From Strigamia acuminata (Eukaryota; Arthropoda; Chilopoda; Geophilomorpha; Linotaeniidae), in NCBI GenBank assembly GCA_949358305.1, contig OX442317.1, positions 250,001-314,000 of the forward strand: a stretch of 64,000 nucleotides of DNA, given 5' to 3'. Positions 33,691 through 47,300 of this stretch are shown here, in pieces (position 1 is the stretch's first letter; every line of letters starts with the position of its first letter). The translations under genes were made by a program, and so were the position numbers. Under the pieces are notes generated by a model. The model saw only the letters and a list, made by a program, of their open reading frames with translations, was not told where the DNA came from and ran no database searches.

Positions 33691-36600
33691 ATGGATTTGG
33701 GTAAAGATCGACCGAAGAAAAAAAGCAAACGAAACGACGGGACGGTGAACATAACTAGAGAAGAACTGAATCATCTCAAAGAGAACGAAATTCACTTTCC
33801 GTCCAGTCTCTTCCGTTTGCAAGTAAAGTACACACAACGTAAATCCCCATCGCGTACTAATCAATAAAAATCTCTTACCGAAATTGCAGACCGAAGAGTT
33901 GCTGTCTCAAGTTCGTGTCCGAGACAAGACTAAAGAAGATTTTCAAAAATGGTTCGCCGATTTCAAGCGGTTCGTTCGTGACGCCTCGCAGGAAAATGTA
34001 AAATTCTAAAATAAAATGAAACAAAAGTAGAATTCAAAATTGAAATATTTCTTTCTCGTATTTTCAAGGTGGATCTATCGAACGACGATTGCGATTTACT
34101 CGGGCCAGTCCTGTCACGATGCGGCGGCCAAGTGAAAAAAGAAAAGATGATGTACCACGCGCCAGAAGAGATGAAACTGATCGGCAGTTTTCCGTTGGAT
34201 TTGGCCGTTAAATCCACACTGTCGGTGGACGTGATGGTTCGAATACCGAAGAAATGTCTCCACAACAGCGACAACTTGAATCTTCAATATTTTTACAAGC
34301 GGGCGTTGTACACGACGCATTTAGCTCGACTACTGGCGAAAGCCGACGATTTAATCTCGGAGATGCATTACGAATATCACCACGGAGATGAGCTGAAACC
34401 CATCCTGGTGATCAGGCCCAAAGGTATCGATTCGAAACGGTGCAATTTTCTATGCAATTAAATTAACGAACATTTAATTTAATTTCAGTTTCAGGTGCAT
34501 CGTCGAGGATGCTCGTCAAACTTCTGCCGTGTCCGCCCAGCAATCACTTGAAACTGTCGAAACTCGGACCGTCGAGAAATAACATTCGCCACGAATGGAT
34601 GAGAGGCAAAACGTGCGAAACCGAACCCGCAACTCCTCGTTACAACAGTTGTCTTCTGTCCGACATTTTGATGGAATCGTGCTTCGGATATTTGCAAAGT
34701 GTTTTGACGACCAACAAGAGTATTTCCGGTGGGATAATACTGCTCAAAGTGTGGCTGCATCAAAGACAGTTGGATCGCGGATTTGGATGCATCAGCAATT
34801 TCATTCTCACTTCGTTCGTCGCTCATTTACTTGAAAATCGGAAACTTCATCCGCTCATGAGCAGCTACCAAATTGCCCGCAACACGTGGCTCGCACTATG
34901 TGAGTAGTACAATACAATTCAATCAAAGGAAAGGACATAAAATAAATAATCTGCCTGATTTTAACATTCGTTTCAAGCTCAATCCGATTGGACGAGCGCG
35001 CGTTCCGAGAATCTCGACTCGGCCGAATTTTTCCTACACTTTCCCGTGGTGTTGGTCGATTCTACGAGTACGTTGAATCTGTGCTCGAACGTTGCGAGAA
35101 ACACGTATTTGAGGGTAGGCGCACAATTAATTGCACATTTAATTCAAATAATTGAAATAATTTAATTTAATTATTTTCTAGTTGAAACACGAAGCCGAGT
35201 TGGCAGTCAAACTAGCCGACCGCGCGCAGCATTTTGACGAATTATTCATGCAACCGGTTCCGTTTATCAGAAAATTTGACCACGTCCTTCAGTAAGTTGA
35301 CAAGAATTGCACCTTACCTACTTAACTTATTTGCTTAATTGATTTTTAAATTTAAATTTAATTTTAGTATTGAACCTGGAATAAAATCCAGTTTTGTAAT
35401 CCGGAAGTTTAAGCTCAAAGACAAGTATGTCGACTACATCGGTGACGAAAAACGCATCATTTTACCGATACTAACTGACGTTTTATGCAAAGCTTTGGGC
35501 GAGCGCATCGATCTTTTGGACGTGAAATTACATTCACCGCCACAGGTGAATAATCGAGCGAAAAGTCGTCGTGACTCGTGATTAATTGGCAACTAATTTG
35601 AAATGTTTTCAGTGGAAAATGGACGAATTGCCGTCCATTCCCGACCACAGAATAACCATCGGATTGTTGTTGAACCCGGAACACTATTGCAGCATTCTGG
35701 ACAAAGGTCCGTCGGCGGAGACGGAAGAGGCCAAGGAGTTCCGAGAGTTTTGGGGCCCCAAGTCGGAGTTGCGCCGATTTCAGGACACGAGCATATGCGA
35801 AGCCGTCACGTGGCCGGGCTCGTCCGTGAGCGAACGCAGAGCCGTTTGCGTCAACGTGGTCAAATACATTTTGCTCAGGCACCTGAATATAAAAAACAAA
35901 CTCTTGACGTACATCGCGGACCAAATGGAGTCGTTCGTGGCGTTGAAATTCGAGCCGGTGCCGCGCGACGTGCCGCAGAACGGCACCGGCGAGGAGCTCA
36001 CGGTCAACATCGTGGCCGTTCTCGACGAACTGCGACAGCAAATCCAGAAGGTGGACGGGCTCCCGCTCGCCGTCACGTCGGTGCAGGGCGTCAGCCCCAG
36101 CTTCCGCTACACCGAGGTATTCGCTCCAAAATGCCAATCAAAAGGATCATTAATCAATTAGTCAATTGTTGTTTCGTCTCAGGTTTTCCCGCCTCTGCCG
36201 TTAAACTCGAGGATTCAAAAAGGACGCAAAAAGGTCAATTACAAAGTGCCTTACCCTTTTGCCGAAAACGCTCCGAAGTTCTTCCAAAGTTTGGACGTTT
36301 TAATAACGATGGAAGGCAGCAACAAATGGCCGAATGACGCCGAAGCGGTTCGAAGAATTAAAGCCATTTTCTACATCAAATTGGCGACTCTGCTCAAGGA
36401 ACAGTACGCGCTCAATTGCACGGCCACGACCGAGCGCGCGTTCGTTTTCAAAGTAAAAATTACAATTTCAAATCCAAATCTTTTCCAACTTTACTTACTT
36501 TTTCCTAGGGAGGCTTTTTGTTTTCCATCTGTATAGGCTACAAACGAGAAAGCGTGCTCATGAAAATGAAAAGATCCGCCGACGGCATGTTGAAGTTTCT

Positions 36601-37917
36601 GGAAAACGAGAAATCGATCGCTTTGGAAAAAGACATCGTGCAGTTACCGAAAATAACGAGCACGTTGCACGGGTAATTTCTAATTTGCTCAATTTTTCAT
36701 TGATAAATCATTACAAATTCGAGTTCAGTTTGCAGCTCCAACAAGGGTCTTTCAGCTGCGCTTGTCGTTTGGCAAAACGATGGATTTCCGCGCAGCTTTT
36801 AGCCGATCACGTGGCCGACATGGCCGTCGAATTGACCATGGCTCACATTTTTATATCGCCCGCCCCTTACACTCCTCCAAAGTATATAATATAAATAACC
36901 TTATAAACATAGAAATTTGATATAATTTGATGTTGTTTTCGCCAGGAGTCCGCAAGTTGCTTTTCAGCGATGGCTCCATTTGATCACTCACCACAATTGG
37001 AAAGATTTGCCGCTACTTCTCAATTTCAACGATGAATTGACGCTAGCCGATTTGGACGAAATCACCAAATACTTTTCTGATAATAGAAAAACACTGCCGC
37101 CCATCTTCATCGCCACGCCCTACGATAAATTCTCATCGTGCTGGACTAGAAATGCGCCATGTTTGCCCGTCATCAACCAACTCATCAAACTCGGCGCCGC
37201 AGGTTTGCGCGTTTTGGAATCGGAATTGGAGAACTCGCAATCGCCGGATCTAAAGGTAAAAAGAAAAATTTTTAAAAAAAATTAATTAATTCAACAACGT
37301 TTTTCAAACAGCCTCTATTTCGTCCTTCGTTCGAACCGTACGACGTTTTGATTCATTTGAATCGCGAACAAACTCCATTGAACCATTGTTCGGTGGAGCG
37401 GATGAAACCGTTCAACTACGACGTCTACGAGCCGAAGAAATACGAATTGATTCCCATCGTTGACCACGATCCCACCAGTTGCTACTTGAAGGAACTTCGG
37501 GTCGGTTTTTGTTCCTTTCTTTTCTTTACATCGATTGACTTCTGATCATATTTAATCGATTGATTGCATCGCAATTTTGCAGACTATGTTCGAAGATTAC
37601 GCCGCGTTTTTTTATGATAAGTACGGCGGAGGAACGATTGCAGTTTTGTGGAAATGCAAGAACTTTCAACCTGTTGAATTTAAAGTAAAAATTGCTAGTC
37701 ACAAAAGTCGATTAACCGCTTACTATACTAACCATTATTTCCTATTTTCTTTTGTCAGGTGTCTCGAGTAAACTGTAAAAAACCTGCGGTTGTGGAGAAC
37801 GAGGATGATCGCACACTCGCGGTCGATGTCGAAGCAATTGTGGAAGATTTAAAGATATTGGGCAAAGGATTGGTTCAATCGATCGATGTGAAAACTGAAA
37901 AATGGAAAATTTATTAA
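33691..37917 (+). CDS. NOL6: Nucleolar protein 6 (NOL6/Nrap, yeast Utp22)
   Basis: NOL6 is a component of the 90S small-subunit processome in the nucleolus. About fifteen short exons encode roughly 1,090 residues. The N-terminus is lysine-rich (KDRPKKKSKR). The Nrap repeats follow in family order: SFPLDLAVKSTLSVDVMVRIP, YFYKRALYTTHLARLLAKA, LLPCPPSNHLKLSKLGPSRN, SGGIILLKVWLHQRQLD, GLLLNPEHYCSILDKGP, FWGPKSELRRFQDTSICEAV and VFPPLPLNSRIQKG. These are followed by AVRRIKAIFYIKLATLL, LAKRWISAQLLADHVADMAV, PQVAFQRWLHLITHHNW, FRPSFEPYDVLIHLN and EDYAAFFYDKYGGGTIAVLW. All six Nrap-type modules seem represented and the length is normal. The start ATG at 33691 follows a short A-rich leader. It is co-oriented with SSR2, 0.4 kb downstream. 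Confidence 0.95.
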
Positions 37918-38318
37918 ATAAAATAATGTCATCAACTGTTTTTGCATAATTCCATCAAAATTTGTAATAATTTTATCGAGGGTTCTATTTGAATAAGCGC
38001 GGCCTTTGATTGTACTATGTGAATATTATTAAGAAATAAGTGAAAGAATGCCTGAATTTATTACGCATAATAAAGAAAGAAAGTTATTAATAGAAACTAC
38101 AGAAGCTTAAAGGGGCTAAATAGAAGAAAAATAAGGCAATGTATCGAGGACTATTAGGTTTGATTCTACAGATAAAATGTACAGGAGATAAATTATTTTT
38201 TGTTTTTAATTTAGTAATTTTATTTCTTGGTGGGATCACCAGGTCGCGCTGGAAACAAGCTTCCGTTTCCGCCGGCCACGCTCACTCACGCCGAAAACAA
38301 CGTCCACACTCGCTCGCT
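37918..38318. other. Spacer NOL6 3' UTR / SSR2 promoter
   Basis: About 0.4 kb, AT-rich on the left and GC-richer near 38240-38318 where the SSR2 leader and promoter must lie. No exon recognised. Confidence 0.45.
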
Positions 38319-39265
38319 ATGGTATTTCATATTTCTGTACTGTTTATTTTCAAAAAAGATGCGTATTTAGGTTGTTGCGATCCTTTCAGATTCGTTATTT
38401 GCTAGCAGTTTTAGTCGCTTGCTTATTCGCTTGCAACGGCGCGGACGAAGAGGCGAGCCAAGCTCGTCTGCTCGTTTCAAAGCAAATTTTAAACAAGTAC
38501 TTGGTGGAAGGAAAAGACGTGTTGGTCGCATACACGATCTACAACGTAGGAGGAAGGTAATCACACCGGAGGAAATTGGATGACGCTTATTTGACCCTTC
38601 CCGTTCTTTTCTCTCGTCGCATTTCAGTGCAGCGTACAACGTGCAGCTAACAGATAGCAGTTTCGATGCTAATCACTTCGAAGTAATCAGTGGCCTTTTA
38701 AAGATGAAAATTGATCGAATTCCACCGTATCCTAATCGAATGAAATGAATGATGTTTCACGTTAAACACAATTTTCTCCAGTTTCGTAATTTACCTTAAT
38801 CGGTCGACTCAAGAGGCACAAACACTTCGCACACGGTGGTGCTTCGGCCGACTCAGTACGGCTATTTGAACTTCTCCGCGGCAGAAATCCGTTTCCGCTC
38901 CTCCGAGAGTTCCGCGGCAGAACAAGTAATCGAGGAAATCTTCTCAAATTTGACTAATTTTTATTTTAATTCATTTTAATTCTACTTTTAATCCGACTTA
39001 CAGGTCGGATTTTCGAGCGAACCGGGAGAGGGTGGAATCGTTCCCTTCAAAGATTACAACAGAAAATTCTCTCCTCACGCGGTCAGTTGTTGCCACGCGC
39101 ATTTAAACAAATTTGCATACTAAACGTGTAATCTCGCGCTCTTTTTAGCTGGATTGGATCGCATTTGCCGTCATGACGTTGCCATCGCTGGGCATCCCAT
39201 TTCTCTTGTGGTACAAAAGCAAATCTAAATACGAATGTTTGACGAAACCAACAAAAAAACACTGA
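38319..39265 (+). CDS. SSR2: Translocon-associated protein subunit beta (SSR2/TRAP-beta)
   Basis: TRAP-beta is an ER membrane protein bound to the Sec61 translocon. Six exons: 38319-38321 (just the ATG), 38390-38556, 38628-38726, 38814-38925, 39004-39081 and 39149-39265. The total is 576 nt (191 residues). A signal peptide ([16 protein letters not shown]) precedes the lumenal domain with [58 protein letters not shown] and a conserved glycosylation sequon. The C-terminal span ([20 protein letters not shown]) and the short basic tail are typical. A first coding exon of exactly one codon is notable but fits the phase of exon 2, which has no upstream methionine. Confidence 0.94.
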
Positions 39266-39385
39266 AAATGTTGGTGGTTTAAAAAAAGAAAGAAAAATAA
39301 ATAAAAATAAAAATTTGTGTTACAAACAAAAATCGCTTTATTCGTGCTACAAACACAAATCGCTTTATTCGTGCTACAAACACGA

Positions 39386-42300
39386 TTACAACTTGGAGTG
39401 CACTTTGAAAAGTTCCTGCAACTTTTGAGTGAGCATAATGTTTCCTTTGACTTTCAATTTTTTCGACATAAACGCCTGAAATGTGAAGAAAGAATAAATA
39501 AATAAATAAATAAATAAATAGTTTGAATCTGACGGTGAATTGGATTGGATGCTGATCCTCACTTTCATCGGATTCAGTTTTCCCGAAATGATGTCCGCCA
39601 TGTCGTCGTCTTCCAAAGTGAGCGTCACATCCCCTTTGGTCTTTGGGGAACCAGCGTAAACGCTTCCTGGAGGATTCTTCAAGTCCAGAGCTAAAAAGAA
39701 AACATTATTTCGAATTGCATAATCTCGTCAAATGCGTCGAATTTTTTTTACTCCATTTGCCCGCCTCTTTCCCATCTTTCAAAATGATCCATTCAAAAAT
39801 GCCCTTCACTTTGGACACCAGCTCGTTGGACGCGCGCTTTCCCAACTCCACGAACAGCGCCTCGCTTTTCAACGCTGCGTTTGTGCTCATCGGTGGCGGG
39901 GGCGGGGGCGGGGCCGCTTTCACCTCGACCAGGTCCACGTAACCTCCTTTGAGAACAACGTTTCCAGTCTCCACAACCTGGCATTTAATTATTTTTCGTT
40001 ATATTCAACTTTCAATTTTCAATTTTTCATCGCATTCTTACGCTGCTCTCGATGAACACTCGGTTCCCTTGCAGCCACATCTTCGTTTCGATCGTTTCGC
40101 CGGGATAAACCGGTTTGATGAAGCGCACCTTGATGCTCCTAAACTTGCTCGCGTCGTTGGCGGCAAAGCGTTCCATCACCTGGCGCGACACGATGCCGAG
40201 AGTGCACAAGCCGTGCAGGATGGGGCGCGAAAAACCGCCCATGGCTGCAAAATTCGAGTCGATGTGCAACGGGTTGGAGTCGCCGCTCAAACGGTACAGA
40301 GCCGCTTGATCCGGATGCGTTTTGGTCTTGGTCACCGCGTCTGGCGCCCGTTTCGGTGGATCTTGCGTCGAAGTGCTTCGATCCGAATTTCTTTTGCCGC
40401 CGAACCCTCCCGCACCGACGATAAAAGTGGTGAATTGGTTTTTACAAAGAAAGGTACCGTGTTCGTCGTAAGTGTCCACTGCAAAGAGTAAAATAGCCAA
40501 GAATGAGTCTTAAGACGACAAGAATTCGTCGAATAAACCGACCGTCGACTATGACAACGGCCGAAGATCCTTTGTCGAGCACGTCGACCACTTTCATGTG
40601 CGATTTGAGCTTGGCCGCGGCCGGAATCGGTTGATAAACCTCTAGGTACTGTTCTCCGTGAAGCAACTGCAAAGTTAACAAAATTAATTAATTAATTAAT
40701 TAATTAATTACTTAACAAATGTGCGAACAAGCAGAACGGACTTTAGTTAGGTCGATCGGTAACCCGGGCACTGCGCCAGTCATCATTCCAACCAAGGCTT
40801 GTTGAGCGGGAATGATGGCAAATGTTGGCAACACTTGAAACGTTTCGTGACCTTCGTAGACGAAACAGAGATCCTTTTCCGCGCTGCACCCGACTAAAAA
40901 AGAATACAGAAAACTCCACAAAAGAGCGCAATTGGCGACAAAATAATTAACGTTGAACCTCCTAACGCGTAGAGTATTGCGTCTTTGGACGTGTATTCAA
41001 ACTTGCTGGGTTTAATCTTGGCGGCTATTGCCTTGTCCTGCGAGTTAGAAAAACGATTTATACAAATTCGTTGGGAAAAAACCAAAGAAATCACTCACGG
41101 CGTCGTATTTGGTCGTTGGAGTGCTGTCGACGTAAATCGGAATCGGTTGGGCCAACGCTTCGACCAGAAACGCCATATCGTCTGTCGATTACAAATTTAA
41201 TTATTTTAAATTAAGTTAAATTAAATTCAATTAAACTAAACCTTGAACAGTTAGGGGATGCGCGGCATCGTCCATGGCGCTGATTTCCCCCCACTTCTCT
41301 TTGACCAATTCAACAGTCATCTTCTCGTCCGCGGGTAAGGCGACGCCCATCGATCGTCTCCATTCATCTAAAGACGAATGGATCCAATAGATTCATTCGC
41401 GCCTACTTAATCGAATAAATTTTCATTTTTCGTTTACATTTTCCAACCCATCCGCCGGCGGCTTCGAATATTTGACCATTTTCGTCGCACTGGTCGTGGC
41501 ACAGCCAGGCAACGACGGGCGCCACGAACCGCGGGTTAAATTTTTCAAAAAGATCTAAATCGATTTACAGCGATCATTTAATTTCCAACGTGAAATCGGT
41601 CGACATGTTATTTACCTGGCGGTAAAATATCTTGAGTGAGCCTGGACGCCGCAACGGGTACGATCACGTTCGAGTGAATGCCGTACTTAGCACCTTCGAT
41701 CGCCAGTGTGTTGCTCAATCCGATCAGGGCCATTTTAGCTAGAAAAAGCGAGTAAAACAAATTCAATCATTTATTTACACTTATTCTACTCACCAGAACT
41801 GTAATTGGCTTGGCCGAAATTTCCATAAATGCCAGCGCCAGATGATGTCATAATTATTCTGAAGTAGTTATCGTCATAGAAAATTAGTTTTAATCGATTA
41901 ATTTACTTTAAAAATAAAAACCTTCCAAATTTTTGATCTCTCATGTGCGGCCAAGCGGCTCGAGTTATTTTAAAAGCTCCGAGCAGATGTACTTGATATA
42001 TGATATCTACACGAACGTATCAAATTTAAATGATTGACAAATTCAACATCATTTCACTTTACCCCAGTCGTGGTCGGACATTTTAACGAACGATTTATCT
42101 CGTAAAATTCCGGCATTATTGATCAGAATATCTGCAAAAAAATTATTAGAAAGAAATGAAAATGATAAAATATATTTTTATTTTTAATCATAAGCATATA
42201 CCGACTCTTCCGAACGAATCGATAGCCGTCTTAATTATCTTATCGCCATCGAGAACAGAGTCTATTTTGTACAGAGTATCATGAAAAGATAAAAAAATAA

Positions 42301-42701
42301 TATTCAAGTGTGCGTTTAATCAGATAGAATTCTACCATAATTTGCAACGGCTTTTCCTCCTGCTCGTTTTATTTCCTCAACCACATTGTCTGCAGCTGAT
42401 GAACTTTTGTCTTCGCCTTTCCTACCCCCGCCCAAATCATTCACTAAAAATAAAATATTCGAATATTCAAAATTCGATCGGCATTACACCAACTAGTCAA
42501 TTGTCAATGTACAATGTCAACCAACCTACGACCGATGCACCGCGACTGCTCAATAGCAACGAGTATTCTCTTCCTAAACCTGGAATAAATAAAAACTAAA
42601 ATAGATTCAATAGAAAATAAAACTAGAAGATCAGTTTCACCTCTTCCTCCGCCTGTCACAACCACCACTCTGCCTTTAAACGACAAGTTGTTTCCGTCCA
42701 T
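39386..42701 (-). CDS. HSD17B4: Peroxisomal multifunctional enzyme type 2 (HSD17B4/MFE-2)
   Basis: MFE-2 performs the hydration and dehydrogenation steps of peroxisomal beta-oxidation. The N-terminal short-chain dehydrogenase shows [28 protein letters not shown] and the catalytic YSSAK. The middle 2-enoyl-CoA hydratase 2 (hotdog) domain shows [17 protein letters not shown] and GFSRPILHG, including the D/N/H catalytic set. A proline run ([10 protein letters not shown]) links to the C-terminal SCP2 domain ([15 protein letters not shown] ... [17 protein letters not shown]). The protein ends in -SKL, a canonical type 1 peroxisomal targeting signal. More than twelve short exons. I chose the ATG at 42701 ([11 protein letters not shown]) because it matches the family start; the frame remains open upstream to another ATG at 42839. 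Confidence 0.94.
40683..40711. repeat. (TTAA)n microsatellite in HSD17B4 intron
   Basis: A perfect AATT/TTAA tetranucleotide run lies in a short intron of the HSD17B4 gene. Confidence 0.85.
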
Positions 42702-44338
42702 CACGGTCAAAATCTTTGCGGCTAATAAACGCCAGCGCAGCTGACATCGGTTTAAATTCGATGCCGACAGAGGGCGCGCACCTCGAGCCCGTAGCAACGG
42801 GCGCAAGTTTCCGCGTTTAACTAAAAGCGGCAAGCTCAAACCTAAAAGGAAGAGAAACGAGATAAGCTTGCTCGGTACCGTGTAAATTAGGACAGCTTAG
42901 CTTTTATTGTAAGTCCAACATCAACAGTGCTCAGTATAACAGTATATTTAACGGCTTCTCGGTTGAAAAAAAAATAAGAAAATGATAGGAAAATTGTAAT
43001 CAACAGTCCAGCGGTCAGTAAAGAAAAGTGGTCAAATAATCAAATATTCAATTAACGGTCTAATTGATCCAAAAAATATCTCTAAGATACCAAATTTTCA
43101 AGCGCTTTTCTTTTTATTTACTAATTTCTCATCTTAATTCTAAAACAAACAAAAAGAAAAAATAAGCACAAGATTGTCAAAAGTTGGAATGCAAACATTG
43201 AAATGGTTCCAATTAACAACTGGAATTAATTAATTCATTCATTAATTTTTATAAAACAATATTAATAATAATAATAATAATAATAATAATCATCATCATC
43301 ATCATCCACTAAAAACTATCTCATTTTCCAGTCACAATCACAATTTAGAAAAAGAAAAAGAACAAAAAAAAATAATAATAATAATCAGATTATACACAAC
43401 TAATAAAAGCAAAGCGAGTAAATGAAATTCTTAAGTCGATCACAGAATAAACCTGTTATTTACATCACCTCGCGAGAAGGAAATTTAAAATAAAAAAAAA
43501 CAGAAACAAACAAATAAACAAAAAAGAAAAAACCATTCCTAAAACATTATTTACAAAGGTCACAACAAATAATAAATTTCGCCACATCTCATTCGCGCGA
43601 CTAAATCCAAAACAAAACGATAATCATTCGTCACAACCACAAAATGGGGGAAAATGACAAGCTTGATATGGAAGGAAGCTAGTTATCATTTCAAATTAAT
43701 TTAAACGTTCTTTAAAAATAGATTATTATTAATTCCTGTTTTTACAAGTCCAAATTACTGGGGCGGGAATAGAGAAAGCGGTGCACGAGCAATCAACAAA
43801 ACGAAACGAAACGAAACGAAACAAAACTGATAAATCGTTAATGGTTTGAACCCCTGAGTGACTAGATTACATAAACAAAACTGAAAATGACAGTCACAAT
43901 TGGTTTTTAGTAGCACTTTGTTGGTAATATTTAAGTACAGCGGAAGAAAAGAAAAGGAAAAGAAAAACACAAAAATGAACAAAATTTCCATTTCCTGATT
44001 ACCGTAATAACTAATAATTAATAATAATAATAATAATAATTAAAAAAAAAAAGTCAAATTTAGTCACACTCGATAGAAGAGAATAAAAATATAAAGAGAT
44101 CACGAATTCTAAACCATGATTGACGCGAAAAAAGAGGAAAGTAAAAATAAAATCAAAGTATAGTAAAAAGCTGCACGAGACAAAAATGACAAAAGTAAAT
44201 TAGATTTGGCATGATTAGTTAGTTTTCTGGGGTGCTTCTAATTTGCTGTCCTCCACCTACGGTCTCTTTGGAGTCGGAAGGCGAAGGCCTAAGGAGAACG
44301 GTCACGGCTTCTTGCTCGGGAGTGCAAATAACGGCCAG
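42702..44338. other. Noncoding 1.6 kb: HSD17B4 leader and CK1-gamma 3' UTR
   Basis: No coding exon recognised. The first 140 bp hold the HSD17B4 leader or N-terminal extension. The rest is very AT-rich, with (AAT)n at about 43260-43292 followed by (CAT)n to about 43306, and an (AACGA)n run at about 43800-43822. It is probably largely 3' UTR of the casein kinase gene, inferred from orientation. Confidence 0.45.
43259..43306. repeat. (AAT)n-(CAT)n compound microsatellite
   Basis: A trinucleotide AAT run passes directly into an ATC/CAT run, in the probable CK1-gamma 3' UTR. Confidence 0.9.
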
Positions 44339-47300
44339 TCATTTCTGACGCAGAGGCTTCTTTTTTCTCTTCTTAAAGAAGCAACAACACCTGCAATGCA
44401 ACAAACGATCAGTTTCCTCAACTTTCCACCTCGTCTTCTATTCTATCTCTGCTTAAGTTATACTTAGTTTCTTCGATGACGGCTACGTCGGTCTGATGAG
44501 TGATGGGGAGATTGGAGCAACCGGCTAGCACGTCGTCCACCGTCAGTTCTCCGTTGGTGGAGCTCACCACCTGCACCGAGCCGCCGTGTTTGTCGGTGGC
44601 CGGCATGTTGGCTCGCAGCGCACCGGCTTTGATGGCTTCGACGGCGCCGGGCGAAATCCGGTGGTTGCTTTCCAAGGTGACCGACATGGGTGGTTTCAAC
44701 TTGGACGCCTGTACAGTAATAGTGATAAGAAAGAAAGAAAGAAATAAAGAAATATGAGCAACTTCTTTTTATTTCGCCCCATTTCTTTTTTTTATCCTTT
44801 GAATGCGTAACAATACAAAGGAGGCCAAGCATTTTTGATTGCAATAATAAAGATTAAGTGTCAACTTACTCGGTCGGCAGTACTTGCGTGGCGTTCCCTG
44901 TTGGGTGAAATTATAGTTTCTTGTCCGGTTTGTATCGAACCGACGGGTGTGGACTAAATCAATTAAGAAATCAATTAAGAAATCAATTAAAGAATCAATC
45001 AGTCACGCCACATTTTCATTTTTTTTTTATTTCAAATTTTTTTGAGAAAAAAATTAGTTGGGCACCCACGAATCGAAGACAGAGGGCAACTTTGGGTTTT
45101 TTTTTTTTGCTTGGGGTACAAGAAATTAAATTTAAATTTTGCGATTTTCGTCGTTTGTTGGTTTTTGTTTGTTTTTTGTTTATAAATAATCGTACAAATA
45201 AAAAGATTGTATACAATATAAAAATAAATATTCAAAGCCATCGTCATCATCTCGAATAATATGTTATACATATATTTAATTATTCATTGCTTAATAATTG
45301 AAATATATGTATAGTTTGTCTATGTACATTTTGTATGGACTAAGGGTCAGTGCTTTTTCTTTTTCTGGCCTCTTGATACTTCACGATCGCTTTTATGTCT
45401 GCTCTGCCCCTGTGAACATGGACAGCAACTTAAAATACATGCAAGCAAACGCTCATTGCCTTTCATTTTTCTCTCTAAAAAAATGTAAAAATCAATCGAC
45501 GGATAGGCATATATTTAATTGAACAACAACATCAACATCAAATTAAATCAAATCAAATCAAATCAAATCCAAGAACTACTAAATCGGAGCATTGAGGACA
45601 TAAAACTTTGCAAAAATTGAAGCTGTTTGAGGGGAAAAAGCAATAACTTAATGCAAAGTACAAGCCCGGAACAAATCAACTGCGACAACGTGTCAGTTGG
45701 CATTAATTACCATCGTTTTGCCCGTCCAATCAAATTCGTCGTCGTCGGGAAATCCACGTCGCTCGTACAAATCGCGAAACATTTTGCGCAAGTAATCGTA
45801 ATCTGGAGTCTCGAAGAAATCCAGCCGACGCACGTAACGCAAGTAAGTAGCCATTTCCTCTGTACAAACACATTAAACACATTAAACACATTAAAAACAT
45901 CACATCATGAATCGTGGTATTTACCGGGATAGCCTTCACAAAGAACCTCGATCGCAGTGGCTCGCTTCGTGTCGCCGATCTTCTGGTAGCGTTCTTTGAG
46001 CGTGTCCGCTTTCAGTCCCTGCCACGGTAAGCTGCCGCGAAGGAAATACATGAACATGTGGCCGAGCGCTTCTAAGTCGTCTCTCCGGCTTTGCTCTAAA
46101 CAACATTTCAATATACAGTCTTCAAATTGATTACGGGGTATTTCTTTCTTTTCAACCTTTTCCCAAATGTGTGTTGATGCTCATGTACCTAGCCGTACCG
46201 GTCAGAGATTTGTGCTCGCGATACGGTATGTGTTTATGGGTTTCGGGATCGATATACTCTTTGGCAAGGCCGAAATCGATTATGTAAATGACTTTTTCTT
46301 TACGATTCGACTGTCTGCCGATGAGGAAATTTTCTGGCTTCACGTCTCTGTAGATCAGGTGCTTCGAGTGGACGTACTCTATTCTGTGTAACTAATTAAA
46401 TTAAAACAAAAATTTAATTTAATTTAATTTTAAATTTAAATTAAAATTAAAATTAAAATCAAAACTCACTAATTGTATTGCTATCATGAGAACTGTTTTC
46501 AAATTGAACTTGCGGCCGCACAAATCGAATAAGTCCTCTAAACTAGGTCCCATTAGTTCCATGACCAGCGCGTTGTATTTACCACACGGGCCAAAGTAAT
46601 ACACTTCGGGAATGCCTTCTGAAATTGTGCACATTTAAACAAAAAATTAATTAATCAACTTACCAGGAAGTCGGATCGATGACCTCGACTCAACGCTTAC
46701 CATGTGTTCCAAGTTGCTTGTAAAATCTATATTCTAAATGTAATTGAGGAGCTTTCGCTTTCATCGCTTCCTACAAACAAATTCAATTGATTTGTTTAAA
46801 AATCAATCCACTTTTTTCACTTCAATCACTTTCTTACCAGTTTGATGGCAACGTGCTCGTTATTGTACAAGTTTTTCCCTGAAAACAAACAAACAAACGC
46901 AAAAACGCGATCAATGGCTTTAGATTTGACAACATGCATTTCGATTTGTTACGTGTTGGGACTCGTGTTGGGACTCGTAGCGGGGAGGGAAAGAGGGAAA
47001 GAGGGAGAAATTAAAGCGAGGGGTGGGGAGTGGGGAGTGGGGAGTTGAGAGGGGTAAAACCAGTTTGGGTGCACGGCAGGCCAGAGCCCGACCGACGCAA
47101 AACAAAGCAAATGTGCGTTTAATCTAGGTCGAAATTAGGCTTATTCAACAATGCTTCTAGTTTCGCCTCGCACAAACATACAGGGAGGATAGAACGAAAC
47201 GTGTCTCAGTTTCTCAATTTCTTTCTCCTATCTGCCAATTTGGCCCGATTCCTGCCATTTTTTACCAACTACGTTTCGTTTCGTCCTCGCCCTCGCCCAT

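Noticed and set aside
35457-36137. A 226-codon minus-strand frame opposite NOL6
   Set aside because: It overlaps NOL6 exons that match the family closely. The antisense frame is a shadow with no splice support.
43259-43306. Short direct repeats considered as a CRISPR array or satellite
   Set aside because: They are trinucleotide microsatellites in a eukaryotic spacer, with no spacer-repeat structure.
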